Assembly (NCBI GenBank): GCA_030666885.1
Contig: DAOUWY010000121.1
Span: 1 to 6,172, forward strand
DNA length: 6,172 nucleotides
From: Methanosarcinales archaeon
GTDB lineage: Archaea > Halobacteriota > Methanosarcinia > Methanosarcinales > Methanocomedenaceae
Direction of reading: 5' to 3'
The translations under genes were made by a program, and so were the position numbers. The notes beneath the pieces are model-generated. The model did not search any database and had not been told where the DNA came from. It saw only the letters and a list, made by a program, of their open reading frames with translations. Shown piece by piece: positions 1 to 5,252 of this stretch; within the stretch, counting starts at the first letter, position 1; each line of letters starts with the position of its first letter.

Positions 1-147
1 CTCACGTTCATTTTCAAATTTTAATCGTGTTGCTTCTAATTCATTATTCTGTTTAGTTATGTCCTCACGTTCATTTTCAAATTTTAATCGTGTTGCTTCT
101 AATTCATTATTCTGTTTAGTTATGTCCTCACGTTCATTTTCGATCTG
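1..147 (-). repeat. 63-bp tandem repeat inside the coiled-coil gene
   Basis: Bases 1-63 and 64-126 are identical. A third unit starts at 127 and matches for only the first 15 bases or so (ctcacgttcattttc) before diverging. The period is a multiple of three and encodes 21 residues, so copy-number changes keep the reading frame. The array reaches the left edge and probably continues beyond it. Perfect identity at the DNA level, including third positions, suggests recent duplication or homogenisation. Confidence 0.95.
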
Positions 148-747
148 CTTAAGGTTAGCCTGTAATTGGACTTTTTCTTGTTGAATCTCTTGCTGCAACT
201 TTTTATTTTCAGATTTAAGCAACTCCAATTCTCTTTTTTTTTCAGATAGTAATTCTAACCTTTTATCAATTTCTTTAATAGACCTATCTGTTGGATCTTC
301 AGGTCCACCACCACCTGATTCTGGATAATTGACCCTCTGGACTACCTTAATATCCCTTTTACCTGTTCCAGTCAAGGTTTCCGGCTGAATTGAAATAACC
401 GATCTAGAATCATCCTTCGGTACATCAATTTCTTCAGGTTCAACTATTTTTTTTCCAAAAGGTGGTAGCATTTCCTCATTGATATATTTCCCATTCAATT
501 TTTGAATAAAAAGGTAGGAAACTCCAATATGATCGTCATATTGTGGATCCGGGGATTTAGCAATATTGATTGTTTCTGCTGATTTCAGTACCAGGTCTTT
601 AATGGATTCATTGATCCATTTCATCGCCAGATATTTATCCAGAATACACTCCAGTTCTTGCTTACCGAATTGTCTAACTAGATATTGCATCCACCACGTT
701 ATTAACTGTTTACGTTCAAAGTCCTGAATTTCACTATCCTGAGCCAT
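1..747 (-). CDS. ArlD/E (FlaD/E)-like domain plus repeat-bearing coiled-coil protein, C-terminus outside the window
   Basis: The frame is open from ATG at 747 to base 1 (249 codons) with no stop, so the gene is cut by the window edge. Residues about 13-95 resemble the conserved domain of archaellum accessory proteins ArlD/ArlE: LITWWMQYLVRQFG, then LDKYLAMKWINESIKDLVL, then DDHIGVSYLFIQKLNGKY. An acidic, low-complexity linker with a Gly4 run follows (about 96-155). From about 156 on, the chain is a charged coiled coil (Lys/Glu/Gln/Leu-rich) ending in two identical 21-residue repeats (208-228 and 229-249), preceded by a partial match (IENERE). Twenty-one residues equal three heptads. In ArlD/E as I know them the conserved domain is C-terminal to the coiled coil, so the order is reversed here. 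No signal peptide or membrane segment is visible. The gene lies 40 bp downstream of the actin-like gene and is probably co-transcribed with it. I see no strong ribosome binding site before the ATG. A structural or adaptor role is inference. Confidence 0.85.
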   Translation of the reverse strand, partial: MAQDSEIQDFERKQLITWWMQYLVRQFGKQELECILDKYLAMKWINESIKDLVLKSAETINIAKSPDPQYDDHIGVSYLFIQKLNGKYINEEMLPPFGKKIVEPEEIDVPKDDSRSVISIQPETLTGTGKRDIKVVQRVNYPESGGGGPEDPTDRSIKEIDKRLELLSEKKRELELLKSENKKLQQEIQQEKVQLQANLKQIENEREDITKQNNELEATRLKFENEREDITKQNNELEATRLKFENERE

Positions 748-787
748 AAAATAGATAATTTACCAAATAGCAGCGTTTTTACCGATA

Positions 788-1837
788 TTATTTAATTAAT
801 TGTTTCCAATAATCTTCAGGCATATCACTGGCAAGTTTTAATGCACCTTTTGACCCGGCCAGGAAGGGGTCTTCCTTTATAATAGATACTCTTCCTCCCC
901 CAACTATGGAAAGCTCTTCTTCAATGTAACTGTCAATGTTCTTAATAAGACTCCCGCCACCTGAAATTATTATATTATTCCTTAATTCTTCCCTGAAATC
1001 AGGGTCATAGGTTGATATAAGTTGAGTGATCCCGGTGATTACATCGGGAACAATAGATTCACATGATTCCATTAATTCCCGGGTGATGGATAGTTCCAGG
1101 GCAGACGAGTCCACAGGTATATCTACTTTAATATCGTTTTGTGGTTCCCCGACAAATGCATACTGCTCTTTCCATCTTTTTGCCATCTCTTTTGTTACCA
1201 TTGCATCGGTATAGCCTTCAGTTATAAGTTTGATCAATGTTTGATCAATGTGGTCTCCGGCTTTTGGCCAGCTCAACATATCATCAGGTTCCGGTAGTGT
1301 ACCATGAACCCGGCATAGGTCAGTTGTACCGGCACCGATATCCACAATCAGGACATTTTCAAGTTCACCCAGTTCGTACGCCATACAGAATGGGTCGCTG
1401 GCAACCATTGCACTGGTAAAAAAATCTTTTGAAATCTCTGTCAGTATCTTTTTGCTAAGAACACTGGCTTCGGCAGGAACACCCAAAATTGCATAACTTT
1501 CAACATCATCTGGAAGATCAATGGATTTTAAACAATGTTCCAGCAACCCTTTAGCTGCTGCAATGTCTTCTTTATTACTTTTCAATGTTCCATGTTCAAT
1601 TGGTCTGAATATATCCAAAGCAATACGGTGTTTAATAGCTTCTTCGCCATAAAGGACTTCTTTTTTCAGGAACTTCGATGATATCGGGTCTTTTGGATAT
1701 CCTATTACGTTTTGCTCTAATACATTTTTTCCCTCACTTGTTGTAATTGAAATCTTGGATGTTCCAAAATCAACACCAATGAAAATCGGTTCCGGTTTAT
1801 CAGTTTTTGCACTTTCGTTATTCTCTTGAGTTACCAT
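788..1837 (-). CDS. MamK/MreB-like actin-family ATPase
   Basis: A 349-residue actin-fold protein, a typical length for MreB/MamK. Visible motifs, in order: phosphate-1 loop GVDFGTSK (21-28), a GYPKD segment (46-50), ILGVPAEAS (117-125), ASDPF (146-150) in the region that carries the catalytic acid in MreB/MamK, phosphate-2 loop VDIGAGTTD (165-173), the adenosine-site glycines ISGGGS (291-296), and a C-terminal EDPFLAGSKGALKLA (322-336) ahead of DYWKQL (342-347). GYPKD, the KEQYAFVG stretch (223-230) and the C-terminal end look like MamK, the magnetosome filament protein, more than cell-shape MreB; this is from memory. The catalytic position may be Asp148 rather than Glu. The first 17 residues are polar and unlike an MreB membrane anchor. 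The start is supported by a strong ribosome binding site (gaggtggtgg, 1841-1850) just ahead of the ATG. The protein is likely cytoplasmic and ATP-polymerising. The next gene downstream is the probable partner. No magnetosome genes are present. Confidence 0.88.
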   Translation of the reverse strand: MVTQENNESAKTDKPEPIFIGVDFGTSKISITTSEGKNVLEQNVIGYPKDPISSKFLKKEVLYGEEAIKHRIALDIFRPIEHGTLKSNKEDIAAAKGLLEHCLKSIDLPDDVESYAILGVPAEASVLSKKILTEISKDFFTSAMVASDPFCMAYELGELENVLIVDIGAGTTDLCRVHGTLPEPDDMLSWPKAGDHIDQTLIKLITEGYTDAMVTKEMAKRWKEQYAFVGEPQNDIKVDIPVDSSALELSITRELMESCESIVPDVITGITQLISTYDPDFREELRNNIIISGGGSLIKNIDSYIEEELSIVGGGRVSIIKEDPFLAGSKGALKLASDMPEDYWKQLIK

Positions 1838-1840
1838 TTT

Positions 1841-1850
1841 CCACCACCTC
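1841..1850 (-). promoter_or_regulatory. Ribosome binding site of the actin-like gene
   Basis: On the minus strand, gaggtggtgg sits three bases before the ATG. GAGGTGG matches the core complementary to the archaeal 16S 3' end, which settles the start at 1837. Confidence 0.75.
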
Positions 1851-1878
1851 TTCTATATTTGGATATCAATTCAAACCA

Positions 1879-1888
1879 TTTATATATA
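1879..1888 (-). promoter_or_regulatory. TATA box of the actin-like gene
   Basis: The minus strand reads TATATATAAA here. A start about 26 bp downstream (near 1857) would give a short leader of roughly 20 bases that still contains the ribosome binding site. A second, weaker TATA-like stretch lies at 1907-1913 inside an inverted repeat. Confidence 0.6.
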
Positions 1889-1900
1889 CTTAAGAGGTTT

Positions 1901-1926
1901 TTGCAGTATATAAGTCTATGCTGCAA
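1901..1926. promoter_or_regulatory. Inverted repeat upstream of the actin promoter, possible operator
   Basis: The left arm TTGCAGTATA (1901-1910) and right arm TATGCTGCAA (1917-1926) match as inverted repeats at 9 of 10 positions, around the 6-bp spacer taagtc. The site ends 12 bp upstream of the TATA box, as seen from the actin gene. That position would suit an activator, or a repressor if the internal TATATAA is also used. The regulator is unknown. Confidence 0.4.
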
Positions 1927-2062
1927 TCCGTTTTTGGGTTTTGCTTCACAAGACCATTACTATATAATTTATAATTAACAGTTGAAATAATACTGCGGTT
2001 CATTAGAAAAGGTAAAATACTAAAAAGAGACAATTAGTAGCACCCGCAATATCCCACTTTAA

Positions 2063-2137
2063 GGGGCCGTAGGGTAGCCTGGACCATCCTGCAAGGCTGG
2101 GGGTCTTGCGACCGGAGTTCGAATCTCCGCGGCCCCA
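2063..2137 (+). tRNA. tRNA-Pro (anticodon GGG)
   Basis: A full cloverleaf can be drawn. Acceptor GGGGCCG (2063-2069) pairs with CGGCCCC (2130-2136), with A at 2137 as discriminator. The anticodon stem CAAGG/TCTTG closes the 7-base loop ctGGGgg, giving anticodon GGG at 2099-2101. The T arm is CGGAG-ttcgaat-CTCCG. The D arm has the usual GG in its loop (agcctggacc). No CCA is encoded, as is common in archaea, and there is no intron. It reads Pro codons CCC/CCU. Confidence 0.95.
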
Positions 2138-2146
2138 TCATACTCA

Positions 2147-2189
2147 AGCCAGTAGCTGGCTGCACACCTACTCTAACCAGTAGCGGGTT
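2147..2189 (+). repeat. Two related small hairpins downstream of tRNA-Pro
   Basis: Hairpin one is AGCCAG-tag-CTGGCT (2147-2161), six perfect pairs. Hairpin two is AACCAG-tag-CGGGTT (2175-2189), the same layout with one mismatch. The G to A change in one arm is matched by C to T in the other, so pairing is kept. They could act in tRNA 3' processing or termination, or be an older edge of the repeat array that starts at once after them. Confidence 0.5.
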
Positions 2190-2444
2190 GGACATGTATG
2201 CAGCCCTGCGGGCTACATACGTGGACTGGAGGTTGTTAGCATCATTATAGCAATAGCAGACTGGACATGTATGCAGCCCTGCGGGCTACATACGTGGACT
2301 GGATGTTTTTAGTAATATCAGCAATTACAGGGTGGACATTATGCCGCCTTGCGGGCTACATGCATGGACTGGAGGTTATAATAATATTAGCAAACATGGG
2401 GCTGAACATGTATGTAGCCCTTACAGGTCCCGGACGTGGACGGT
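2189..2444 (+). repeat. Four tandem copies of a 70-73 bp hairpin-forming repeat
   Basis: Units begin at 2189, 2262, 2333 and 2403 (spacings 73, 71, 70). Copies 1 and 2 are identical over their first 42 bases. Copy 3 has a few changes, and copy 4 is clearly decayed after its first 18 bases or so. Each intact unit holds a hairpin. In copy 1, CATGTATG (2193-2200) pairs with CATACGTG (2216-2223) with one G-T pair, then AGCCC pairs with GGGCT around a TGC loop, with a single C/A mismatch between the two stems. An AT-rich stretch of about 30 bp follows each hairpin. The copy spacings are not all multiples of three, and copy 1 runs into a stop soon after the hairpin, so I do not read this as a coding repeat. 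Function unknown. Confidence 0.85.
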
Positions 2445-2475
2445 CATTTAATGTGAATTTTAATATGGAATTATC

Positions 2476-2718
2476 CTATCGCAGTCCTTTCATCTTGTTT
2501 TCTACTTCAGTACCTGTTTCAGTTAGTGAATAATTTCCATCTTTTTCGTCTACGAGGCCCTTTTCCTGCAGTTCTTCCAGTATCTTTCCAGCGGTCATGG
2601 GGATCATCCGGGCACGTTTTGCTATCAATTCCCTCTCAAGGGTACCCTGGTGGCCCAGGATGCCCAGTATCCTGTCGTGTTTATCATTGCTTGAAATAAA
2701 ACCTATCAATTCATCCAT
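2476..2718 (-). CDS. Small winged-helix DNA-binding protein
   Basis: An 80-residue cytoplasmic protein with the layout of a minimal winged helix. An N-terminal helix around DRILGILGHQG (15-25) is followed by helix ELIAKRARM (30-38), a recognition-type helix TAGKILEELQEKGLV (42-56), and a wing DEKDGNYSLTETG (57-69) with the common YSLTETG ending. This fits archaeal MarR/ArsR-like or DprA-type single winged-helix regulators. I cannot name the family or its target. The start ATG at 2716-2718 is preceded by GTGAT-type ribosome-binding sequence (2723-2730, minus strand). That sequence lies within an inverted repeat covering the start codon (2718-2738), which suggests self-regulation (inference). 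The gene is divergent from the 7S RNA gene, with about 65 bp between them. Confidence 0.75.
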   Translation of the reverse strand: MDELIGFISSNDKHDRILGILGHQGTLERELIAKRARMIPMTAGKILEELQEKGLVDEKDGNYSLTETGTEVENKMKGLR

Positions 2719-2738
2719 AATATCACATCACGATATTA
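2718..2738. promoter_or_regulatory. Inverted repeat over the start of the winged-helix gene
   Basis: TAATATC (2718-2724) and GATATTA (2732-2738) are perfect inverted arms around acatcac. The element overlaps the first base of the start codon and the ribosome-binding region. It could be an autoregulatory operator or an mRNA hairpin that masks the start. Confidence 0.4.
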
Positions 2739-2753
2739 GTCTGCCACATGGAT

Positions 2754-2763
2754 AAGTTTATTG
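2754..2763 (+). promoter_or_regulatory. TATA-like element for the 7S RNA gene
   Basis: AAGTTTATTG is centred about 26 bp before the predicted 5' end of the 7S RNA. The stretch is also AT-rich on the other strand and may serve the divergent winged-helix gene. Confidence 0.45.
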
Positions 2764-2784
2764 TATCCAGATACTATAATGGAT

Positions 2785-3107
2785 GCTGGCAGGCTAGCCC
2801 GGGTAGTTAGGCGTTACCTATGACCCGAAATCGCCGATATGCGGGGGGCGAAGCCGTTGGAAGATGTTATCAATTACCTCTTCAACCCACGGACTTGACT
2901 GAGAAGCTCCGTCCTATGGGGATAACGTTGATATGGAAGCTTTCCTGAAGGCATGTTTCCATAACTTAATTGAGGGGAACGGTCCAGGCCCGGAAGGGAG
3001 CAGACTTACCTTGAACAATTATCGCTCATGGGGTAGCGGGGTGGAGGATAGACTGTAGACCATTGAAGGGTATGCGATGCAACGACCATTCGGCGTGCTT
3101 GCCACTC
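2785..3107 (+). ncRNA. Signal recognition particle 7S RNA (archaeal SRP RNA)
   Basis: This is the RNA scaffold of the signal recognition particle, which binds SRP54 and SRP19 and targets nascent membrane and secreted proteins. The two ends form helix 1: GGCAGGC (2788-2794) pairs fully with GCTTGCC (3097-3103), allowing one G-T pair. The 5' part (gggtagttaggcgttacc and following) fits the Alu-type domain. The diagnostic S-domain helix 8 is present near 2981-3003 as tccaggcccggaagggagca, with a GGAA tetraloop closed by CCC/GGG. A nearby hairpin around ggaagctttcctgaagg corresponds to helix 6. The length of about 320 nt is right for archaea. Exact ends are estimated from helix 1. Confidence 0.93.
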
Positions 3108-3138
3108 TATTTATGCTAAATACCAAAAAGAGAAAAGT

Positions 3139-3148
3139 CTTAAATATT
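3139..3148 (+). promoter_or_regulatory. TATA box of tRNA-Ser
   Basis: CTTAAATATT is centred about 29 bp before the mature tRNA 5' end, preceded by a purine-rich stretch (aaaaagagaaaag) that fits a BRE. The tRNA can therefore be transcribed on its own, even if it is also read through from the 7S RNA. Confidence 0.55.
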
Positions 3149-3172
3149 GATGATACAATGTAGATGCCGCTT

Positions 3173-3257
3173 GACGAGATAGCCAAGCCTGGTATGGCGC
3201 AGGATTGCTAATCCTGTGGTCATTTTGACCTCGGGGGTTCGAATCCCCCTCTCGTCG
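3173..3257 (+). tRNA. tRNA-Ser (anticodon GCT)
   Basis: A class II tRNA of 85 nt. Acceptor GACGAGA (3173-3179) pairs with TCTCGTC (3250-3256), with discriminator G at 3257. The anticodon stem CAGGA/TCCTG closes loop ttGCTaa, anticodon at 3207-3209. A long variable arm, GGTCA-ttt-TGACC, is typical of serine tRNAs. The T arm is GGGGG-ttcgaat-CCCCC. No CCA is encoded and there is no intron. It reads AGC/AGU. Its position just after the 7S RNA gene repeats a linkage known in other methanogens. Confidence 0.96.
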
Positions 3258-3404
3258 TTTGTCAAACATTAGATTTTCAATTCTGTTTCTCATTGACCAG
3301 TCGTATGATATTGCCTTTTCCAAAATAGATGCCGCCAGTAATTTTTAATAATTATCGATACAGATAAATCTGTTAAATTCAAATAAGCAATAGGTGTTTA
3401 GAGA
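3258..3404 (+). promoter_or_regulatory. nadC upstream region with palindrome and ribosome binding site
   Basis: After the tRNA, a T-rich tract (3258-3291) may terminate its transcript. An AT-rich TATA candidate, TTTTTAATAATTAT, lies at 3342-3355. A perfect palindrome ACAGAT-aa-ATCTGT (3360-3373) follows it, within the expected transcription start zone, a good place for a repressor. AGGTG at 3392-3396 is the ribosome binding site of nadC, eight bases before the TTG start. Confidence 0.45.
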
Positions 3405-4217
3405 TTGCTGATTACTGAACTGGAGCAATTTATCCAGGAAGATGTAGGTGATGATGACACTTCATGTACCATCGTACCTGATGAATGGGTACATGCAAGT
3501 ATAATCACCAAAGAGAACGGAGTACTGGCAGGGCTGGAAGAAGCCATCCGGATATTTGATTATTTCGCACTGGAAACCCAGTCCGGTCTAAATGACGGGG
3601 ATACAATAACATCCGGTGATGTGGTCTGTAACATATGGGGCCGTGCCGGTGACGTGCTGCGCTCAGAGAGGCTGGCTCTCAACTTCCTGTGCCGGATGAG
3701 CGGAATTGCTTCATTAACAACCCTGTACGTGGCAGAAGCAGGCAGTGTAAGAGTAGCATGTACCAGGAAGACCACGCCGGGATTTCGTAAGTTCGAGAAA
3801 AAGGCGGTAAAACTTGGCGGCGGGGACACCCACAGGTTCAACCTGTCTGATGCGGTGATGATAAAGGATAACCACATAGCTATAATGGGCATTGAAAAAT
3901 CTGTTGAACGGGCAAGAGCCGAAGCTAGTTTTACAAAAAAGATCGAAGTTGAAGTATCGGATGTGGGAGAAATGCTATCAGCAGCAAATGCGGGCGCTGA
4001 TATCATCATGTTCGATAATATGCAGCCCGGAGAGATCAGGAAGTGCATCAAAACACTTGAAGATGAGAAATTACGTTATGGCAAAATACTGGAAGCTTCG
4101 GGTGGTATTAAGCTTGATAATATTAGGGATTTCGCTCTAACAGGGGTGGACGTAATATCCACGGGTTCGCTCATCCATTCGGCCCGGTGGCTGGACATGA
4201 GTATGAAAATAATGTAA
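3405..4217 (+). CDS. nadC: Nicotinate-nucleotide pyrophosphorylase (quinolinate phosphoribosyltransferase)
   Basis: NadC converts quinolinate and PRPP to nicotinate mononucleotide, CO2 and pyrophosphate, the last de novo step before the shared NAD pathway; it is cytoplasmic. At 270 residues it has full family length. Seen motifs: RSERLALNFLCRMSGIA (86-102), the phosphate/substrate-binding TRKTTPGFR (120-128), GGGDTHRFNLSDAVMIKDNH (138-157), EVEV (181-184), FDN (203-205), EASGGI (230-235) and TGS (253-255). The conserved His143-Arg144 and Lys154 of the active site are present. The start is TTG, chosen because the normal family N-terminus (LITELEQFIQEDVGDDD) begins there and AGGTG lies eight bases upstream. 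I see no in-frame ATG that would give a better fit. nadA and nadB/nadX are not adjacent in this window. The gene is followed by a pyrimidine-rich tract. Confidence 0.96.
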   Translation: MLITELEQFIQEDVGDDDTSCTIVPDEWVHASIITKENGVLAGLEEAIRIFDYFALETQSGLNDGDTITSGDVVCNIWGRAGDVLRSERLALNFLCRMSGIASLTTLYVAEAGSVRVACTRKTTPGFRKFEKKAVKLGGGDTHRFNLSDAVMIKDNHIAIMGIEKSVERARAEASFTKKIEVEVSDVGEMLSAANAGADIIMFDNMQPGEIRKCIKTLEDEKLRYGKILEASGGIKLDNIRDFALTGVDVISTGSLIHSARWLDMSMKIM

Positions 4218-4221
4218 TATG

Positions 4222-4258
4222 CTTCTATTCTCTATTCTCCATTTTTCTGTTTTCTTTA
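4222..4258 (+). terminator. T-rich terminator after nadC
   Basis: A pyrimidine tract of mixed T and C runs (attttt, gttttcttt) follows five bases after the stop, with no stem-loop. This is the usual archaeal terminator type. It separates nadC from the next gene. Confidence 0.5.
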
Positions 4259-4273
4259 CCCGTTTCACGATTC

Positions 4274-4282
4274 TTATATATA
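4274..4282 (+). promoter_or_regulatory. TATA box of the dus gene
   Basis: TTATATATA is centred 27 bp before the ATG at 4305, so transcription should start at or next to the start codon. This predicts a leaderless mRNA, in line with the absence of a good ribosome binding site. Confidence 0.6.
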
Positions 4283-4304
4283 TCCCGCTTTCATTGATGA
4301 ATTC

Positions 4305-5252
4305 ATGCAGATCGGCCGCTTAAAACTTCATGGCAACATTCTGCTTGCACCAATGGCAGATGTGACCAACCTGCCTTTTAGATTGCTATGTAAAAAGTAC
4401 GGTGCAGCACTTGTCTATACTGAGATGGTCGATGCCGATGGTGTGATATACCACAGCAGGAAGACCATTTCAAGGATTGCTTCATGCCAAGAGGGACGGC
4501 CCCTTGGTATCCAGATTTCAGGGTCGTCTGCCAAAGGGTTGAACCTGGCTGCCCGGCTCGTTGAAGAGCAGCACGGTCCTGACCTGATAGATATTAACTT
4601 TGGCTGCCCTGCCAGGCATATAGTCAAAAAGGGGTGCGGTGCGGCCCTGATGAATGATCCGCAGTTGATGGCTGGTATTGTAGGGCAGGTCATGGATGCT
4701 GTTAGTGTCCCGGTCACTGCCAAGATAAGAGTATATGACAATGTTGACCTGACACTGAAGGTGGTGCGGATGCTGGAAGATGCGGGTGCCAGTGCAATAA
4801 CTGTGCATGCCCGGACGCAGTACCAGAATTATGCACACAAGGCCAATTGGGATGTGATCAGGGTGGTAAAGGAAGAATTGTCCATTCCGGTAATAGCAAA
4901 TGGTGATATTGCTGATGAGTTGTCGGCACAGACCGTGCTTCTGCAAACCCACTGTGATGGTATCATGATTGGGCGGGCTGCTATTGGGAATCCATATATA
5001 TTCAGGCAGATAGGTCATTATCTTGAAACGGGAGAGTTTCCCAGGTCACGTGACGTTAATGAACAATTGGATGACTTTTTTGAATATGTGGAGCTGGCAG
5101 GGAAATATGATATGCTTGATTATGCAGGTGTTAAGCTCCATGCAAAGTGGTTCACGAGGGGGATGGAAGGCGGAAGGCTGTTGCGTACTAAGATAAATGC
5201 GGCCGGGGATATTGATGAGGTGATTGGGATCATGAGTGGTTTTATCTCTTAG
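4305..5252 (+). CDS. dus: tRNA-dihydrouridine synthase (Dus family)
   Basis: A flavin enzyme that reduces specific uridines in tRNA to dihydrouridine using NAD(P)H. At 315 residues it has the usual length: an FMN-binding TIM barrel and a C-terminal helical tRNA-binding domain from about 240 on. Motifs: LLAPMADVTNLPFR at the FMN site (13-26), YTEM (38-41), GIQISG (68-73), DINFGCPARHIVKKGCGAAL (96-115) with the general-acid cysteine at 101, AKIR (139-142), ITVHAR (165-170), IPVIANGDI (194-202) and the phosphate-binding MIGRAAIGNP (221-230). GCP-plus-KKGCGAAL is closest to DusB/archaeal Dus. Which tRNA position it modifies cannot be told from sequence. The gene follows nadC by 87 bp, but a T-rich terminator and its own TATA box make separate transcription likely. 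Confidence 0.95.
   Translation: MQIGRLKLHGNILLAPMADVTNLPFRLLCKKYGAALVYTEMVDADGVIYHSRKTISRIASCQEGRPLGIQISGSSAKGLNLAARLVEEQHGPDLIDINFGCPARHIVKKGCGAALMNDPQLMAGIVGQVMDAVSVPVTAKIRVYDNVDLTLKVVRMLEDAGASAITVHARTQYQNYAHKANWDVIRVVKEELSIPVIANGDIADELSAQTVLLQTHCDGIMIGRAAIGNPYIFRQIGHYLETGEFPRSRDVNEQLDDFFEYVELAGKYDMLDYAGVKLHAKWFTRGMEGGRLLRTKINAAGDIDEVIGIMSGFIS

Noticed and set aside
1..1837. Magnetosome or archaellum gene cluster
   Set aside because: Only a MamK-like actin and an ArlD/E-like domain are present. No other mam genes and no arl motor, archaellin or peptidase genes are visible, so naming either system would go beyond the evidence.
2189..2444. CRISPR array
   Set aside because: Regular spacing of about 70 bp with hairpins looks similar at first, but the units are tandem throughout, the intervals between cores are related AT-rich sequence rather than unique spacers, and copies decay internally.
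2267..2533. Plus-strand open frame of 88 codons over the repeat array (MYAALRATYVDW...)
   Set aside because: It is made of the hairpin repeats. The first repeat copy runs to a stop in its own frame and the copy spacings are not all multiples of three. Its 3' end overlaps the winged-helix gene antisense.
3140..3172. C/D box small RNA near tgatgatac
   Set aside because: A C-box-like TTGATGA is present but it lacks the purine, and there is no D box at a suitable distance before tRNA-Ser begins.
3111..3323. Minus-strand open frame of 70 codons across tRNA-Ser
   Set aside because: It runs antisense through a clear tRNA gene and has no recognisable protein features; a shadow.
3560..4051. Minus-strand open frame of 163 codons inside nadC
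   Set aside because: Antisense shadow of a well-supported enzyme gene.
4518..5018. Minus-strand open frame of 166 codons inside dus
   Set aside because: Antisense shadow; the plus strand encodes the complete Dus motif set.
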